Origin: Ardenticatenaceae bacterium
GTDB taxonomy: Bacteria; Chloroflexota; Anaerolineae; Promineifilales; Promineifilaceae
NCBI GenBank assembly: GCA_020634495.1
Contig: JACKBR010000074.1
Span: forward strand, 1-16,352
Direction: 5' to 3'
DNA length: 16,352 bases
Made by a program: the position numbers and the translations under genes. Shown here piece by piece: positions 7,926-15,408 of this stretch (position 1 is the stretch's first letter; every line of letters starts with the position of its first letter). The notes under the pieces are model-generated. The model saw only the letters and a program-made list of their open reading frames with translations. It had not been told where the DNA came from and made no database searches.

Positions 7926-8573
7926 TTAGCTGTGAACGGCCGTACCAATCAAATACAGCGCCGGATAGAAAAACACCCACACCACATCTACGTAATGCCA
8001 ATAAATGGCGCAAGCCTCCACACCCCAATGCTTCTCTGGTGAAAAATGTCCCTTGCGGCCTAAATTCCAGGTAATTAAAATCAAAATGATGCCGCTCAGC
8101 ACATGCAAAGCGTGCATCCCCGTCATGGCAAAGAACACACCACCAAAAACGCCGTCACTGGGTTTAAGATGGCCAAACCACTCAATGCCAAACAGGTTTA
8201 GTTCAAGGCCAAAGATATTCCACTCCAGCACCACCACGCCAATGAAGAAGATCAAGCCAAAAACGGCCGCAAGCATGTAGCTGTTCAAAAACGTCTTACG
8301 ATCATCATGCTCCATGGCTGTCTCGCCACGGAACACAAAAAAGCTGCTGACCAACAGCACGGTGGTGGTAATAAAACCAAGCCCCTGGCTCAATTCTGGC
8401 CGCTCGCCACCCCACAAATAAAACCGGGCGGCTAACAGCGCCAAAAACAGGAATATCTCTGAAATACAAAACAACCACAGCCCCAGCCGGTTTGCCCGCA
8501 GCTGCTGTGGCCAGGACAATTCGTGGCTGTGTGCATGGCCATCATGATGCGCTTCTGCCGTCGCTGAACTCAT
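7926..8573 (-). CDS. ctaE: Cytochrome c oxidase subunit III
   Basis: 215 residues, from ATG 8573. A TTG codon directly before it extends the frame by one codon, but the ATG shares its A with the TGA stop of ctaF (TGATG), a classic translational-coupling junction. It is the five-helix short form of subunit III typical of caa3 oxidases. Motifs are NRLGLWLFCISEIFLFLAL (28-46) with the conserved Glu39, MTGMHALHV (150-158), and ACAIYWHYVDVVWVFFYPALY (187-207). The N-terminus is His-rich (AHHDGHAHSHE, residues 8-18). An ACGGCCGT octamer falls in the last codons (GTAVHS). It contributes to integrity of the oxidase and of the proton path in subunit I. Confidence 0.95.
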   Translation of the reverse strand: MSSATAEAHHDGHAHSHELSWPQQLRANRLGLWLFCISEIFLFLALLAARFYLWGGERPELSQGLGFITTTVLLVSSFFVFRGETAMEHDDRKTFLNSYMLAAVFGLIFFIGVVVLEWNIFGLELNLFGIEWFGHLKPSDGVFGGVFFAMTGMHALHVLSGIILILITWNLGRKGHFSPEKHWGVEACAIYWHYVDVVWVFFYPALYLIGTAVHS

Positions 8574-8776
8574 CAATGACTCTCCTCACGCCATAAGCGA
8601 TACACATGCATAAAAAAGTAAACAATCAAAGCTGCTTTAACCAAAGCAATAATTAGCAGCAAAACCGTAATCGGCGTTTCTAACCCGCCAACAATCGATT
8701 CTGCAATTGTCAGAACCAGCAAAGCCAGAAAAACATAAAGGCCTGTGCGCTGAGCAGATGCTTTTACCTCACTCAC
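8573..8776 (-). CDS. ctaF: Cytochrome c oxidase subunit IV
   Basis: A 67-residue protein with two hydrophobic helices (about 12-31 and 35-57) and the family-typical end IVYFFMHVYRLWR, matching small prokaryotic subunit IV (COX4_pro). It lies between subunits I and III as in many caa3 operons. The start is GTG 8776: AAGGAG (8790-8785) stands 8 bases upstream, whereas an ATG at 8781 is only 3 bases from it and reads Met-Thr-stop. The ribosome binding site overlaps the ctaD stop codon, and its own stop overlaps the ctaE ATG, so ctaD-ctaF-ctaE are tightly coupled. Confidence 0.88.
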   Translation of the reverse strand: MSEVKASAQRTGLYVFLALLVLTIAESIVGGLETPITVLLLIIALVKAALIVYFFMHVYRLWREESH

Positions 8777-8788
8777 GTCATTTTCTCC

Positions 8789-10939
8789 TTAATCCCCAGC
8801 AGCGGCTGGTGCCATATTCACATATTCCGACGATGCCAAACCATAATCATATGGGTCACCCACAACCTCAAAGGGCGTATCGTAGTTAAACTCAGGAATG
8901 GGCGTAGGCGTTTGCCATTCTGGCGAACGCGACCGCCACGGATTTGTATCTGCCACCGGTTCCGTGCGGGCGCTGGCAATAAAATTGTATACCATAATCA
9001 ACAACGACCAGCCAATCACTAAAGCCGTCAGGGTGATTAAAATTTGCGTATTGCCAATGCCTAAACTTGGTTCGTAGTCAGCATAGCGACGATTCATGCC
9101 CATAATCCCCGCACTCATCTGGCCAAAGCTCATTACCCAGAAGCCCGGCACCATCAGCCAAAAATGCAGCTTGCCCAACGATTCCTTATACATGTGGCCC
9201 GTGATTTTTGGATACCAATAGTACAGTGCGGCACAGAAGGGAAAGATAAAGCCCCCAAACATCGTGGCGTGGAAATGGCCCACGACCCAATAGCTATCGT
9301 GCAAATGCATGTCAGTGGGAATCGTACCGAGAATTGGCCCAGTGACCCCACCGATCAGGAACACAGAGATGGAACCCAGCACAAACAGCATCGGTGTTTC
9401 AAAAGAGAGCTTGCCTTCCCAAATAGTGGCCACCCAGCTAAAGAATTTAACGCCGGTGGGGATGGCGACAAACATGGTTGAAATCATAAATGGAATGCGC
9501 AGCGCATCGCTCATGCCAGACACAAACATATGGTGTGCCCAGACTAAAAAGCCAACCAGAGCAATGCCCAGGCTCGATAAAGCAATCCAGCGGTAGCCAA
9601 ACAGCGGCTTGCGAGAGAATACTGGCAGCAGTTCACTGATGACGCCTAACCCTGGCAAGACAAACACGTACACCACCGGATGCGAGTAAAACCAGAATAA
9701 ATGCTGGTACAAGATGGGATCGCCCCCATTTGCCGGGTCAAAGAAGGTAAAGCCTAGCGTACGTTCGGCAATGGTCATGCTCAAGGCGACACCAACGGTT
9801 TGGGTAGCGGTGAACTGAATTAGGGCAGCGGCTACAGCAGCCCACACAAAGATGGGCATACGGAACAAGCTCATTCCCTTAGCCCGCATGGTAATTGTTG
9901 AAACGATGATGTTGATGGCGCTGGCAATGGATGAAAAACCATTCATGTAAAAGCCAAGCAAGAAAAGCTGCACGCCCAAGGGTGCGCGGAGCGAAAGCGG
10001 TGCATAGCCTACCCAGCCAGTATCCCAGCCGCCAATGGCCATACCGGCCAGAATTAGCACAATGGAAGGGACACCAATCCAGTAACTGAAGGCATTCAAG
10101 CGGGGGAAGGCCATGTCTGAAGCGCCAATCATGAGCGGTACCAGGTAGTTGCTCATGGCTCCGACGCCTAGCAAGATGCTGGCAATCATCACAATGCCGT
10201 GGGCGCTAAACAGGGTGTTGTACTGTTCAAAATTTAGGAATTGCATACCTGGCTGGGCAAGCTCCAGCCGGAAGATGATGGCAAAAATACCGCCAACAAA
10301 CAGCACCAGGATGCTGGTAACGCCGTATTGGATACCAATAACTTTGTGGTTTACATCGACAGAGAGGTAGCGAAACCATTCGGGTTTGCCTTCTGGTGCG
10401 CCATGCTTGAGGGGCGTTTTGTGTCCACCAACCCACAGCATCCAGTCTGTCAGGACGCCAGCGCCCATCAGCGAGCCAATGACGCTTAGAATTGCGCCAA
10501 AGACGACGGCTGGTTCGTTGAGCAAGCCAGTTTCTAAACCGGCCAGAGCGCGAATGCCGTTGACCAGGCCGTTGCCAATGAAGAAGGCGGTGACTTGCCC
10601 AACCAGCCCCCAGACAAAGGAGGTTTCGGAGGCAAAGTAGAGGAAGCGACCTAACCGGGTATTTTGGAACAAGCCCAAACCGCTGCCCAGCCCCACAACC
10701 ACATGCCCTAGAATGAGCAGCACGGAAATGACGTTGATGAGTACTGGATAGATGGAATCAAGTACGGCCGTTGGTATCAGCAAGAATTGCAGCAGGAATT
10801 TTACAAAGTTGGCAACTGGCTCCAAGGTAAATACAGCTTGTACCAAGGCTGCCAGAATAAAGCCCACAACCCCGCCAAAAACGGCCGCAACCAGGGCAAA
10901 CGCAAATCTTGAACGAACGATTTTCAAAATTGTAGTCAT
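8789..10939 (-). CDS. ctaD: Cytochrome c oxidase subunit I, N-terminally extended, A2 type
   Basis: 716 residues; the catalytic heme a/heme a3-CuB subunit that reduces O2 to water and pumps protons. Ligands seen: heme a H247 (FSAHGIVM) and H557; heme a3 H555 (GHFHATMF); CuB H420, H469 and H470; crosslink Tyr Y424. Proton-path residues include D275 and N282 (SDMAFPRLN) and K498. The helix-VI motif is FYSHPVVY (417-424): Tyr-Ser precede the His, and the usual Glu of HPEVY is Val, the mark of A2-type oxidases. H547-D548 match the Mg/Mn site. The canonical subunit I begins near WFRYLSVDVNHK (188-199); before it is an extension of about 170 residues with about four hydrophobic helices (roughly 12-36, 62-90, 104-128, 144-170), which most subunit I proteins lack. 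Start ATG 10939 has GGAAGAG upstream, supporting the long form. The only ACGGCCGT copy lies in the extension. Confidence 0.96.
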   Translation of the reverse strand: MTTILKIVRSRFAFALVAAVFGGVVGFILAALVQAVFTLEPVANFVKFLLQFLLIPTAVLDSIYPVLINVISVLLILGHVVVGLGSGLGLFQNTRLGRFLYFASETSFVWGLVGQVTAFFIGNGLVNGIRALAGLETGLLNEPAVVFGAILSVIGSLMGAGVLTDWMLWVGGHKTPLKHGAPEGKPEWFRYLSVDVNHKVIGIQYGVTSILVLFVGGIFAIIFRLELAQPGMQFLNFEQYNTLFSAHGIVMIASILLGVGAMSNYLVPLMIGASDMAFPRLNAFSYWIGVPSIVLILAGMAIGGWDTGWVGYAPLSLRAPLGVQLFLLGFYMNGFSSIASAINIIVSTITMRAKGMSLFRMPIFVWAAVAAALIQFTATQTVGVALSMTIAERTLGFTFFDPANGGDPILYQHLFWFYSHPVVYVFVLPGLGVISELLPVFSRKPLFGYRWIALSSLGIALVGFLVWAHHMFVSGMSDALRIPFMISTMFVAIPTGVKFFSWVATIWEGKLSFETPMLFVLGSISVFLIGGVTGPILGTIPTDMHLHDSYWVVGHFHATMFGGFIFPFCAALYYWYPKITGHMYKESLGKLHFWLMVPGFWVMSFGQMSAGIMGMNRRYADYEPSLGIGNTQILITLTALVIGWSLLIMVYNFIASARTEPVADTNPWRSRSPEWQTPTPIPEFNYDTPFEVVGDPYDYGLASSEYVNMAPAAAGD

Positions 10940-10961
10940 AGAATCTCTTCCTTAAAACAAA

Positions 10962-12023
10962 CTACTGGTCCAACGTTTGCATAAAGGCAATCAGATCAGC
11001 AATTACGTCTAACTCAGCCCCTTCACTGGCCAATATTTGCGCCTCAAGATCAGGAATTCGTGTATCATAATTTTGCGCCGACATAACACCGGGGTTAAAC
11101 CCTTGCACAATTTGCGCATCGGGATTAAGAATCGAGGTACGAATGTACTCTTCGTCAACTACGATCGTGGTGCCGTCAGTGAGTAATTCTTCCCGCATCC
11201 AGATGCCCTGCCACGTAGGACCAGCCCCAGCAGCCCCATCCAGAGAGTGGCAGCCACTGCAACCTAGCTCAACATAGAACTGCTGTCCGCGCTCTTCTGC
11301 AGACAAATCTGAGTAGCGGAAAGAGGAATCAATGAGAAATTGCTCAAAGTCTGCCTGCGACACAACTTCCACATCGGCCAACATTTGGGAATGGCTTGTG
11401 CCGCAAATTTCGGCGCAGCGTAGGCGATAGTCGCCAATTTTTGTGGGCGTGATGCGCAACTGCTTCGTTTCGCCAGGAACCAAATCTTGCTTAACCCGAA
11501 ATTCTGGCACCCAAAACGAGTGCAGCACATCGGCCGATTCAAGTTCTAACAAAATAGGCTGCCCTACTGGCACCACCAACCGGTTTGACTTGATATCCTG
11601 TTCAGGATATTCAAAGCTCCATGACCACTGCTGGCCAATGACAGAGACAACCAATTCGTTTTCTTGTGCGCTGGTGATGTCACCCAGAACAACGGTGCCA
11701 TAAATGCCAAATCCCACAACAACAATGGTGGGAATGACTGTCCAGGCGATTTCTAGACCCGTATGACCATGAACATGGGGGCCATCTTCGAGATCATCAG
11801 GTCGGCGACGGAAGACCACAACAGAGTAGAGCATCATCACCATGATAAAGGCAAACAAGAAGGCCATCATAATGAAATGGCTTTGAAACATTGTGTCAAT
11901 GGGGCCAGCCTGTGAGCTTGCAGGGGTGGGCAAGGTAAACATCCACCGAAACAAGAAGTACAACCCTGTCGCAGTTACAAGTGTAAGCGCAGCAACTGAG
12001 ATGACGTGCTTGAGTTTTCCCAT
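10962..12023 (-). CDS. ctaC: Cytochrome c oxidase subunit II with fused cytochrome c domain
   Basis: 353 residues; the caa3-type subunit II that takes electrons through its own heme c to CuA. It has an N-terminal helix (about 8-28), which may be a signal sequence. The two membrane anchors are at about 47-70 and 94-115, with the family motif HTGLEIAWTVIPT. A CuA cupredoxin domain follows, with ligands H168, C203, E205, C207, H211 and M214 (CAEICGTSHSQM). A C-terminal cytochrome c domain has the heme site CSGCH (255-259) and likely distal Met M314 (NPGVMSAQNY). It starts at ATG 12023 with AGGGAT upstream and stops 22 bp before ctaD. The fusion makes this a caa3 rather than an aa3 oxidase. No ACGGCCGT octamer occurs in the gene. 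Confidence 0.96.
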   Translation of the reverse strand: MGKLKHVISVAALTLVTATGLYFLFRWMFTLPTPASSQAGPIDTMFQSHFIMMAFLFAFIMVMMLYSVVVFRRRPDDLEDGPHVHGHTGLEIAWTVIPTIVVVGFGIYGTVVLGDITSAQENELVVSVIGQQWSWSFEYPEQDIKSNRLVVPVGQPILLELESADVLHSFWVPEFRVKQDLVPGETKQLRITPTKIGDYRLRCAEICGTSHSQMLADVEVVSQADFEQFLIDSSFRYSDLSAEERGQQFYVELGCSGCHSLDGAAGAGPTWQGIWMREELLTDGTTIVVDEEYIRTSILNPDAQIVQGFNPGVMSAQNYDTRIPDLEAQILASEGAELDVIADLIAFMQTLDQ

Positions 12024-12091
12024 AGCTTTTTTCTATCCCTCAAAATGTTTTACAGAATGAATCGATTTTCAGCAGTTTTTTACACGGCACC

Positions 12092-12880
12092 TCAGGCAGG
12101 TGCGTTGATGTAGGCCATGAGGCCAATGCCCAGGCCGAGCATGATGAGTCCGGTAATAAGTACAGCGATAAAATCCCAGGGAATTTTACCGGAATCGGTG
12201 GCGTCGATGGCTTCGATGCGCTGTGGGCGCAAACGAATACCGAGCACAATGAGAGCAATGATGGCAGAAACGATAAAAACAGGCGAGGTGACGTTAACAA
12301 TACGGCCGTCTACCTCTGTAGTGCCTTCGGGGAAAAAGTTACGCACAACAACCATTGTGCCAAACCCGACAAACATCAGGGTGATGAGCGTATTGCTAAC
12401 GACGGACCAGCGAGGCATTTTGTGCGATGGCTGCGGATCGGTTGTACGGCCGTCTCGCATCTTCTTCACGTCCTCTTTCATCTTCTGCTCCAGCGCCTGC
12501 TGATGCTGCTGGTAAGCTTCCGCTTGCAGTGTGTTGTCCCGAATGCCAGAAATTAGTTTGATCAGGAACGACAGCCCGCCGCCAACACCCACAATCAGGG
12601 CAACAACCAGACCTGTTACCACCCCCACCGCCACCAGCGGTGAGAGCGTATCGGGCAGGGCATCTGCGGCTGAAGCCAGCGGCCCAGCAGCCAGCGCTGT
12701 TTTCATTGCATCCAGGTGAATTGGTTCTGGTTCATAGGGGATTCGGGTAGAAGGGCCACCACCAAAGGTAGGCAGTTCAAAGGCATTGGCCAAGGCCGGC
12801 CATACGGCCGTTACCAATGCAAACACAATCAACAGACCAAGTAGCGGCACCCATGTTTTCCATGACTCAGGTTTGTTCAA
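12092..12880 (-). CDS. Uncharacterised 5-TM protein heading the caa3 operon
   Basis: I do not recognise this 262-residue protein. About five hydrophobic helices are visible (roughly 12-33, 82-107, 165-184, 199-217 and 238-260 from the chosen start). Between helices 2 and 3 is a charged, Gln/Lys-rich segment likely to form a helix or coiled coil (AEAYQQHQQALEQKMKEDVK). There is no heme or metal motif. The start chosen is TTG 12880, with a good GGAG-containing site (GGCAGGAGAAG) about 8 bases upstream; the frame is open to a TTG at 12913, which has no such site. It stops 68 bp before ctaC on the same strand. Its position as first gene of the oxidase cluster suggests an accessory subunit or assembly factor. 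It holds three ACGGCCGT copies. Confidence 0.8.
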   Translation of the reverse strand: MNKPESWKTWVPLLGLLIVFALVTAVWPALANAFELPTFGGGPSTRIPYEPEPIHLDAMKTALAAGPLASAADALPDTLSPLVAVGVVTGLVVALIVGVGGGLSFLIKLISGIRDNTLQAEAYQQHQQALEQKMKEDVKKMRDGRTTDPQPSHKMPRWSVVSNTLITLMFVGFGTMVVVRNFFPEGTTEVDGRIVNVTSPVFIVSAIIALIVLGIRLRPQRIEAIDATDSGKIPWDFIAVLITGLIMLGLGIGLMAYINAPA

Positions 12881-12983
12881 GAGTTCTTCTCCTGCCGGGG
12901 TCTCACAAAACAACCGTTTTTTGCGAGATGACTCCGGTCGCCAAAATGCGGGTTTTTAGCTAAATACACAAAAGAGGCCAAAA

Positions 12984-12995
12984 GTAATTACGAAA
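12984..12995. promoter_or_regulatory. Partial TTTCGTAA-type site
   Basis: On the minus strand TTTCGTAATTAC repeats most of the perfect dyad found about 275 bp upstream, and the following bases (GAAACC on the plus strand, 12992-12997) are also shared. It lies about 104 bp before the TTG start of the operon, between the candidate promoter and the first gene. Confidence 0.3.
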
Positions 12996-13060
12996 CCGCC
13001 CTTTTGCATAGAAATATACTTTGAGCAAAGCGAAATTGAGTTGTTTTGCCTCGTTTGTGG

Positions 13061-13088
13061 ATTTTAGCACAATCTATTGTTTCGCCAA
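13061..13088 (-). promoter_or_regulatory. Candidate promoter of the caa3 operon
   Basis: On the minus strand, -35 TTGGCG (13088-13083), a 16-bp spacer and -10 TAAAAT (13066-13061). Transcription would start near 13054, giving a leader of about 175 bases before the TTG at 12880. The match is reasonable (4/6 and 5/6), but many AT-rich alternatives exist in this stretch. Confidence 0.4.
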
Positions 13089-13258
13089 ACGGATGTTGCT
13101 GAAAATTTGCCTGGCCAAATCGACCTTATTTCTCCAAATTCATCATCACCAATGGCAATAAGTGGAGAATAAAAAGCCCTCTAAAAACAATCATCTTATT
13201 TGAGCTTTTTGTTCTCCTGAAAGTAAATCACAGGTTTCACTCAGGTTTTTAAGCAACT

Positions 13259-13275
13259 TTTCGTAATTTACGAAA
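13259..13275. promoter_or_regulatory. Perfect dyad TTTCGTAA-T-TTACGAAA
   Basis: A 17-base sequence with perfect 8-bp arms around a single central T, placed 14 bp downstream of the sigma-factor stop and upstream of the oxidase operon. It is too AT-rich, and its loop too short, for an intrinsic terminator; it looks like a binding site for a dimeric regulator. Confidence 0.4.
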
Positions 13276-13288
13276 CCAGCCTGGCAGT

Positions 13289-13906
13289 TTAACGTTTGCG
13301 AGAAAACGGCCGTCTAAACAAAACGGATCGGCTGGGTGCAGGCGAAGGGGGCGAACTCCCATTTCGCCCATGCAAATCCTCACGCAGCGACAGCAAGGTA
13401 CGATGATACAACGACTTGATAGCCCCCTCACTGCGCCCCATAATATCCCCAATCTCCGCATTAGACAGGCGCTCGACAAACTTCAAAATTAATAATTCTT
13501 GCCGGTCTGACGGCAAGCGCCGAATAGCCGACAACAGCAAAGTTTTATCTTCCATTAGCTGCGTAGCAAACTCCGGGCTTTCATCCCCTACGTGCCAATG
13601 AGTAATGTCGTCCAAAGCCACAATTTGGCGACGACTGTGATCCCGATGCCAGTTAGCCACCAAATTATGCGCAATACGGTACAGCCAGGCAGAAAATGGC
13701 ACGCCCTGATCTTTGTAGCGAGGAATATGCTTCATCGCCCGCACAAAAATCTTGGCGGTTAAATCTTCAGCATCAGCCACGTTGCCCGTACGATAGTAGA
13801 CATAATTATAAATACGATCAACGTAAAGCTCATAAAGCTGGCCAAACGCTTCTTTATCTTCTTTGGCACGCTCAATCAGCGCTTTCTCATCAATGGGTGA
13901 ACTCAA
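13289..13906 (-). CDS. ECF-type RNA polymerase sigma factor
   Basis: 205 residues. The sigma region 2 stretch is FGQLYELYVDRIYNYVYYRTGNVADAEDLTAKIFVRAMKHIPRYKDQG split at about 21-68, continuing to FSAWLYRIAHNLVANWHRDH (71-90). Region 4 (about 124-176) contains LPSDRQELLILKFVERLSNAEIGDIMG as its recognition-helix part. There is no region 3, so it is an ECF (group 4) factor. After region 4 is a Ser/Pro- and Arg-rich tail of about 28 residues (178-205) ending FSRKR. Start TTG 13906 is supported by AGGAAGAGG about 6-14 bases upstream; no ATG lies near the N-terminus. No anti-sigma gene is adjacent on either side. It reads toward the oxidase operon from about 410 bp upstream, so it may regulate or be co-regulated with it; the target is not shown by the sequence. 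Confidence 0.92.
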   Translation of the reverse strand: MSSPIDEKALIERAKEDKEAFGQLYELYVDRIYNYVYYRTGNVADAEDLTAKIFVRAMKHIPRYKDQGVPFSAWLYRIAHNLVANWHRDHSRRQIVALDDITHWHVGDESPEFATQLMEDKTLLLSAIRRLPSDRQELLILKFVERLSNAEIGDIMGRSEGAIKSLYHRTLLSLREDLHGRNGSSPPSPAPSRSVLFRRPFSRKR

Positions 13907-13950
13907 CGGTGCCTCTTCCTGCTGCCAACCTTGTCGGCGTTGCCGCTACC

Positions 13951-13979
13951 ACTATAAAAACACTGTTTCCAGGTTTCAA
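13951..13979 (-). promoter_or_regulatory. Housekeeping-type promoter of the sigma-factor gene
   Basis: On the minus strand TTGAAA (13979-13974), exactly 17 bp, then TATAGT (13956-13951). Transcription would start near 13944, giving a leader of about 38 bases before the TTG at 13906. This is the best promoter match in the window. It does not look like an ECF-type promoter, so it does not by itself suggest autoregulation. Confidence 0.65.
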
Positions 13980-14164
13980 TATTTATGAATGGTTTCTACG
14001 GTTGCCTATTGCGGGATTGCAGTATAGCAGAAGCGACATCACCTGCCTAACAAATTTCAGCCACCCAGCGCCACTGCCCAGGAAAGCTGCGTTTATAAAT
14101 GGGGTGTTAATCGTTGACGAATCGTGCTTGACGGCCGTTTCTCACATCGATATGCTCCACCCCT

Positions 14165-15235
14165 ATGGCGCAAAATCCAGACACCCTCAGCAGCAACACG
14201 CAATCCGGCAGCAGCCTGCTCGGCTCTTTTTTGCTGCTGATTGTCGTGCTGTTTTTGGCGGGGGCCGTTCTAAACCAAGGGGAACCAGCGGAAACGGCCG
14301 TTGCCGTTGCCAATACCGCCACACCAGAAACCAACGTCCTGGCCACAGCCCCCCCAACCCCCACCATTGCCAATACCGCCACCCCCACAAACACAGCCAC
14401 GCCTACACAAACAGCCACACCAACCACAACCCCCACCATCACCCCGTCGCCCACACCGAGCATCACACCCAATCCGGCCTGGACGGCCACTGCCACCCTG
14501 CCACCCCCACCGCTGCCCACACCGCAGGACGGCATCAGCCAAACGCTGCGTGTGCCAATTCTCATGTACCATTACGTCAGCATTCCGCCAGAAACCGCCG
14601 ACGTTTACCGCGTCGATCTTTCCGTTTCGCCAGACAATTTCCAGGCCCAAATGCAATATTTGGCTGACAATGGCCACACGCCCATCGACCTCTACACGCT
14701 GTCCCGCGCCATCACCAATCACGAGCCGCTGCCCGCCAAGCCCGTTGTGCTCACTTTTGACGATGGCTACCTGGACCATTACCAAATGGTTTACCCCATT
14801 TTGCAGCAGTTTGGCTTTGGCGCGACCTTCTTTATTCCCACAGAATTTATTGATAACAATCGCTCTGGCTACATGAGCTGGGCCATGATTGAAGAAATGG
14901 CCGCCGCCGGACACCGCTTTGAGCCACATTCACGCACCCATCCAGATTTACGCGCCCGCGATAGTGACTACCTTGTTTGGGAAATTCTAGGGCCGCAGGA
15001 AACGCTGGCAGCCCACATCGGCTACACGCCCCGCTACTTTGCTTACCCGTCTGGCCGGTACGATGACAATGTGCTGTCGATGATGCATCGCCTGGACTTT
15101 TGGGGCGGGGTTACCACGGGAGCCGGAGCCGAGGTTGGGTTTACAAACCGGTACGAGTGGCCACGCCTGCGCCTGCGTAACAACACGCCAATGGGGGAAT
15201 TCATCGATTTGGTGAATCTAAACTTTGAAGAATAA
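14165..15235 (+). CDS. Membrane-anchored polysaccharide deacetylase (NodB domain)
   Basis: 356 residues. A short N-terminus and one hydrophobic helix (18-36) form a signal anchor. A Thr/Pro/Ala-rich linker (about 40-120, many TPT and TAT units) should span the cell wall. A NodB-type carbohydrate esterase 4 domain then runs to the end. Motifs: TFDDGY (197-202), with D199 the likely base and D200 a metal ligand; HSRTH (255-259) giving the two zinc histidines; and YPSGRYDD (294-301). LMYHYVS (133-139) precedes the domain, as in many such enzymes. It probably removes acetyl groups from peptidoglycan or another surface glycan. Start ATG 14165 has only a weak upstream site, but it precedes the signal anchor cleanly. 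The linker includes a 16-base direct repeat, TTGCCAATACCGCCAC (14308-14323 and 14368-14383), spaced 60 bp. Confidence 0.92.
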   Translation: MAQNPDTLSSNTQSGSSLLGSFLLLIVVLFLAGAVLNQGEPAETAVAVANTATPETNVLATAPPTPTIANTATPTNTATPTQTATPTTTPTITPSPTPSITPNPAWTATATLPPPPLPTPQDGISQTLRVPILMYHYVSIPPETADVYRVDLSVSPDNFQAQMQYLADNGHTPIDLYTLSRAITNHEPLPAKPVVLTFDDGYLDHYQMVYPILQQFGFGATFFIPTEFIDNNRSGYMSWAMIEEMAAAGHRFEPHSRTHPDLRARDSDYLVWEILGPQETLAAHIGYTPRYFAYPSGRYDDNVLSMMHRLDFWGGVTTGAGAEVGFTNRYEWPRLRLRNNTPMGEFIDLVNLNFEE

Positions 15236-15402
15236 ACGGGCTTGCCGGTAGCCTAACGGCCGTTAACAAAAAATCTATACTTCTCCGATGATCTTCTAAC
15301 ATTGCGCATATATTTTTCTTACATTCCTGGACAAAAATAAGCTCCGTAACTTGAAACAAAACAAATCAAAACCAATACCCTTGGCAGAATTTTTGTAGAG
15401 AT

Positions 15403-15408
15403 AAGGAG
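15403..15408 (+). promoter_or_regulatory. Shine-Dalgarno AAGGAG of the Hsp20 gene
   Basis: A strong AAGGAG stands 10 bases before the ATG at 15419 and fixes the start. No clear heat-shock operator (CIRCE) is present in the 183 bp upstream. Confidence 0.8.

Larger units (their letters stand above)
12881..13288. other. 408-bp gene-free leader upstream of the oxidase operon
   Basis: An AT-rich intergenic stretch between the sigma-factor stop and the first oxidase-cluster gene. It holds the candidate promoter at 13061-13088, a perfect TTTCGTAA dyad at 13259-13275 and a shorter copy of that sequence at 12984-12995. No convincing intrinsic terminator for the sigma-factor gene is seen, so read-through into the operon is possible. 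No open frame here looks like a gene. Confidence 0.6.

Noticed and set aside
8773..8781. A Met-Thr-stop mini-frame (ATG ACG TGA) overlapping the GTG start of ctaF as a regulatory upstream frame
   Set aside because: The ATG is only 3 bases from the AAGGAG, too close for efficient use, and it is most likely a chance feature.
13696..14667. A 323-codon plus-strand open frame spanning the sigma-factor antisense strand and the deacetylase N-terminus
   Set aside because: It overlaps two well-supported genes in other frames, and its protein is rich in His, Pro and Arg with no recognisable domain. It is open because of the biased composition of the Thr/Pro linker.
14107..14929. Minus-strand open frames of 152 and 219 codons opposite the deacetylase
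   Set aside because: They are Gly/Val/Cys/Trp-rich translations of the antisense of the repeat linker; the NodB domain on the other strand explains the region.
15254..15265. TAACGGCCGTTA as an intrinsic terminator of the deacetylase gene
   Set aside because: It is a loop-less palindrome built around the genome-wide octamer; with no room for a loop it cannot form a stable long hairpin.
15381..15396. TTGGCAG-N5-TTGTA upstream of hsp20, resembling a sigma-54 promoter
   Set aside because: The spacing fits, but the essential -12 GC is GT, and sigma-54 is generally absent from Chloroflexota as far as I know.
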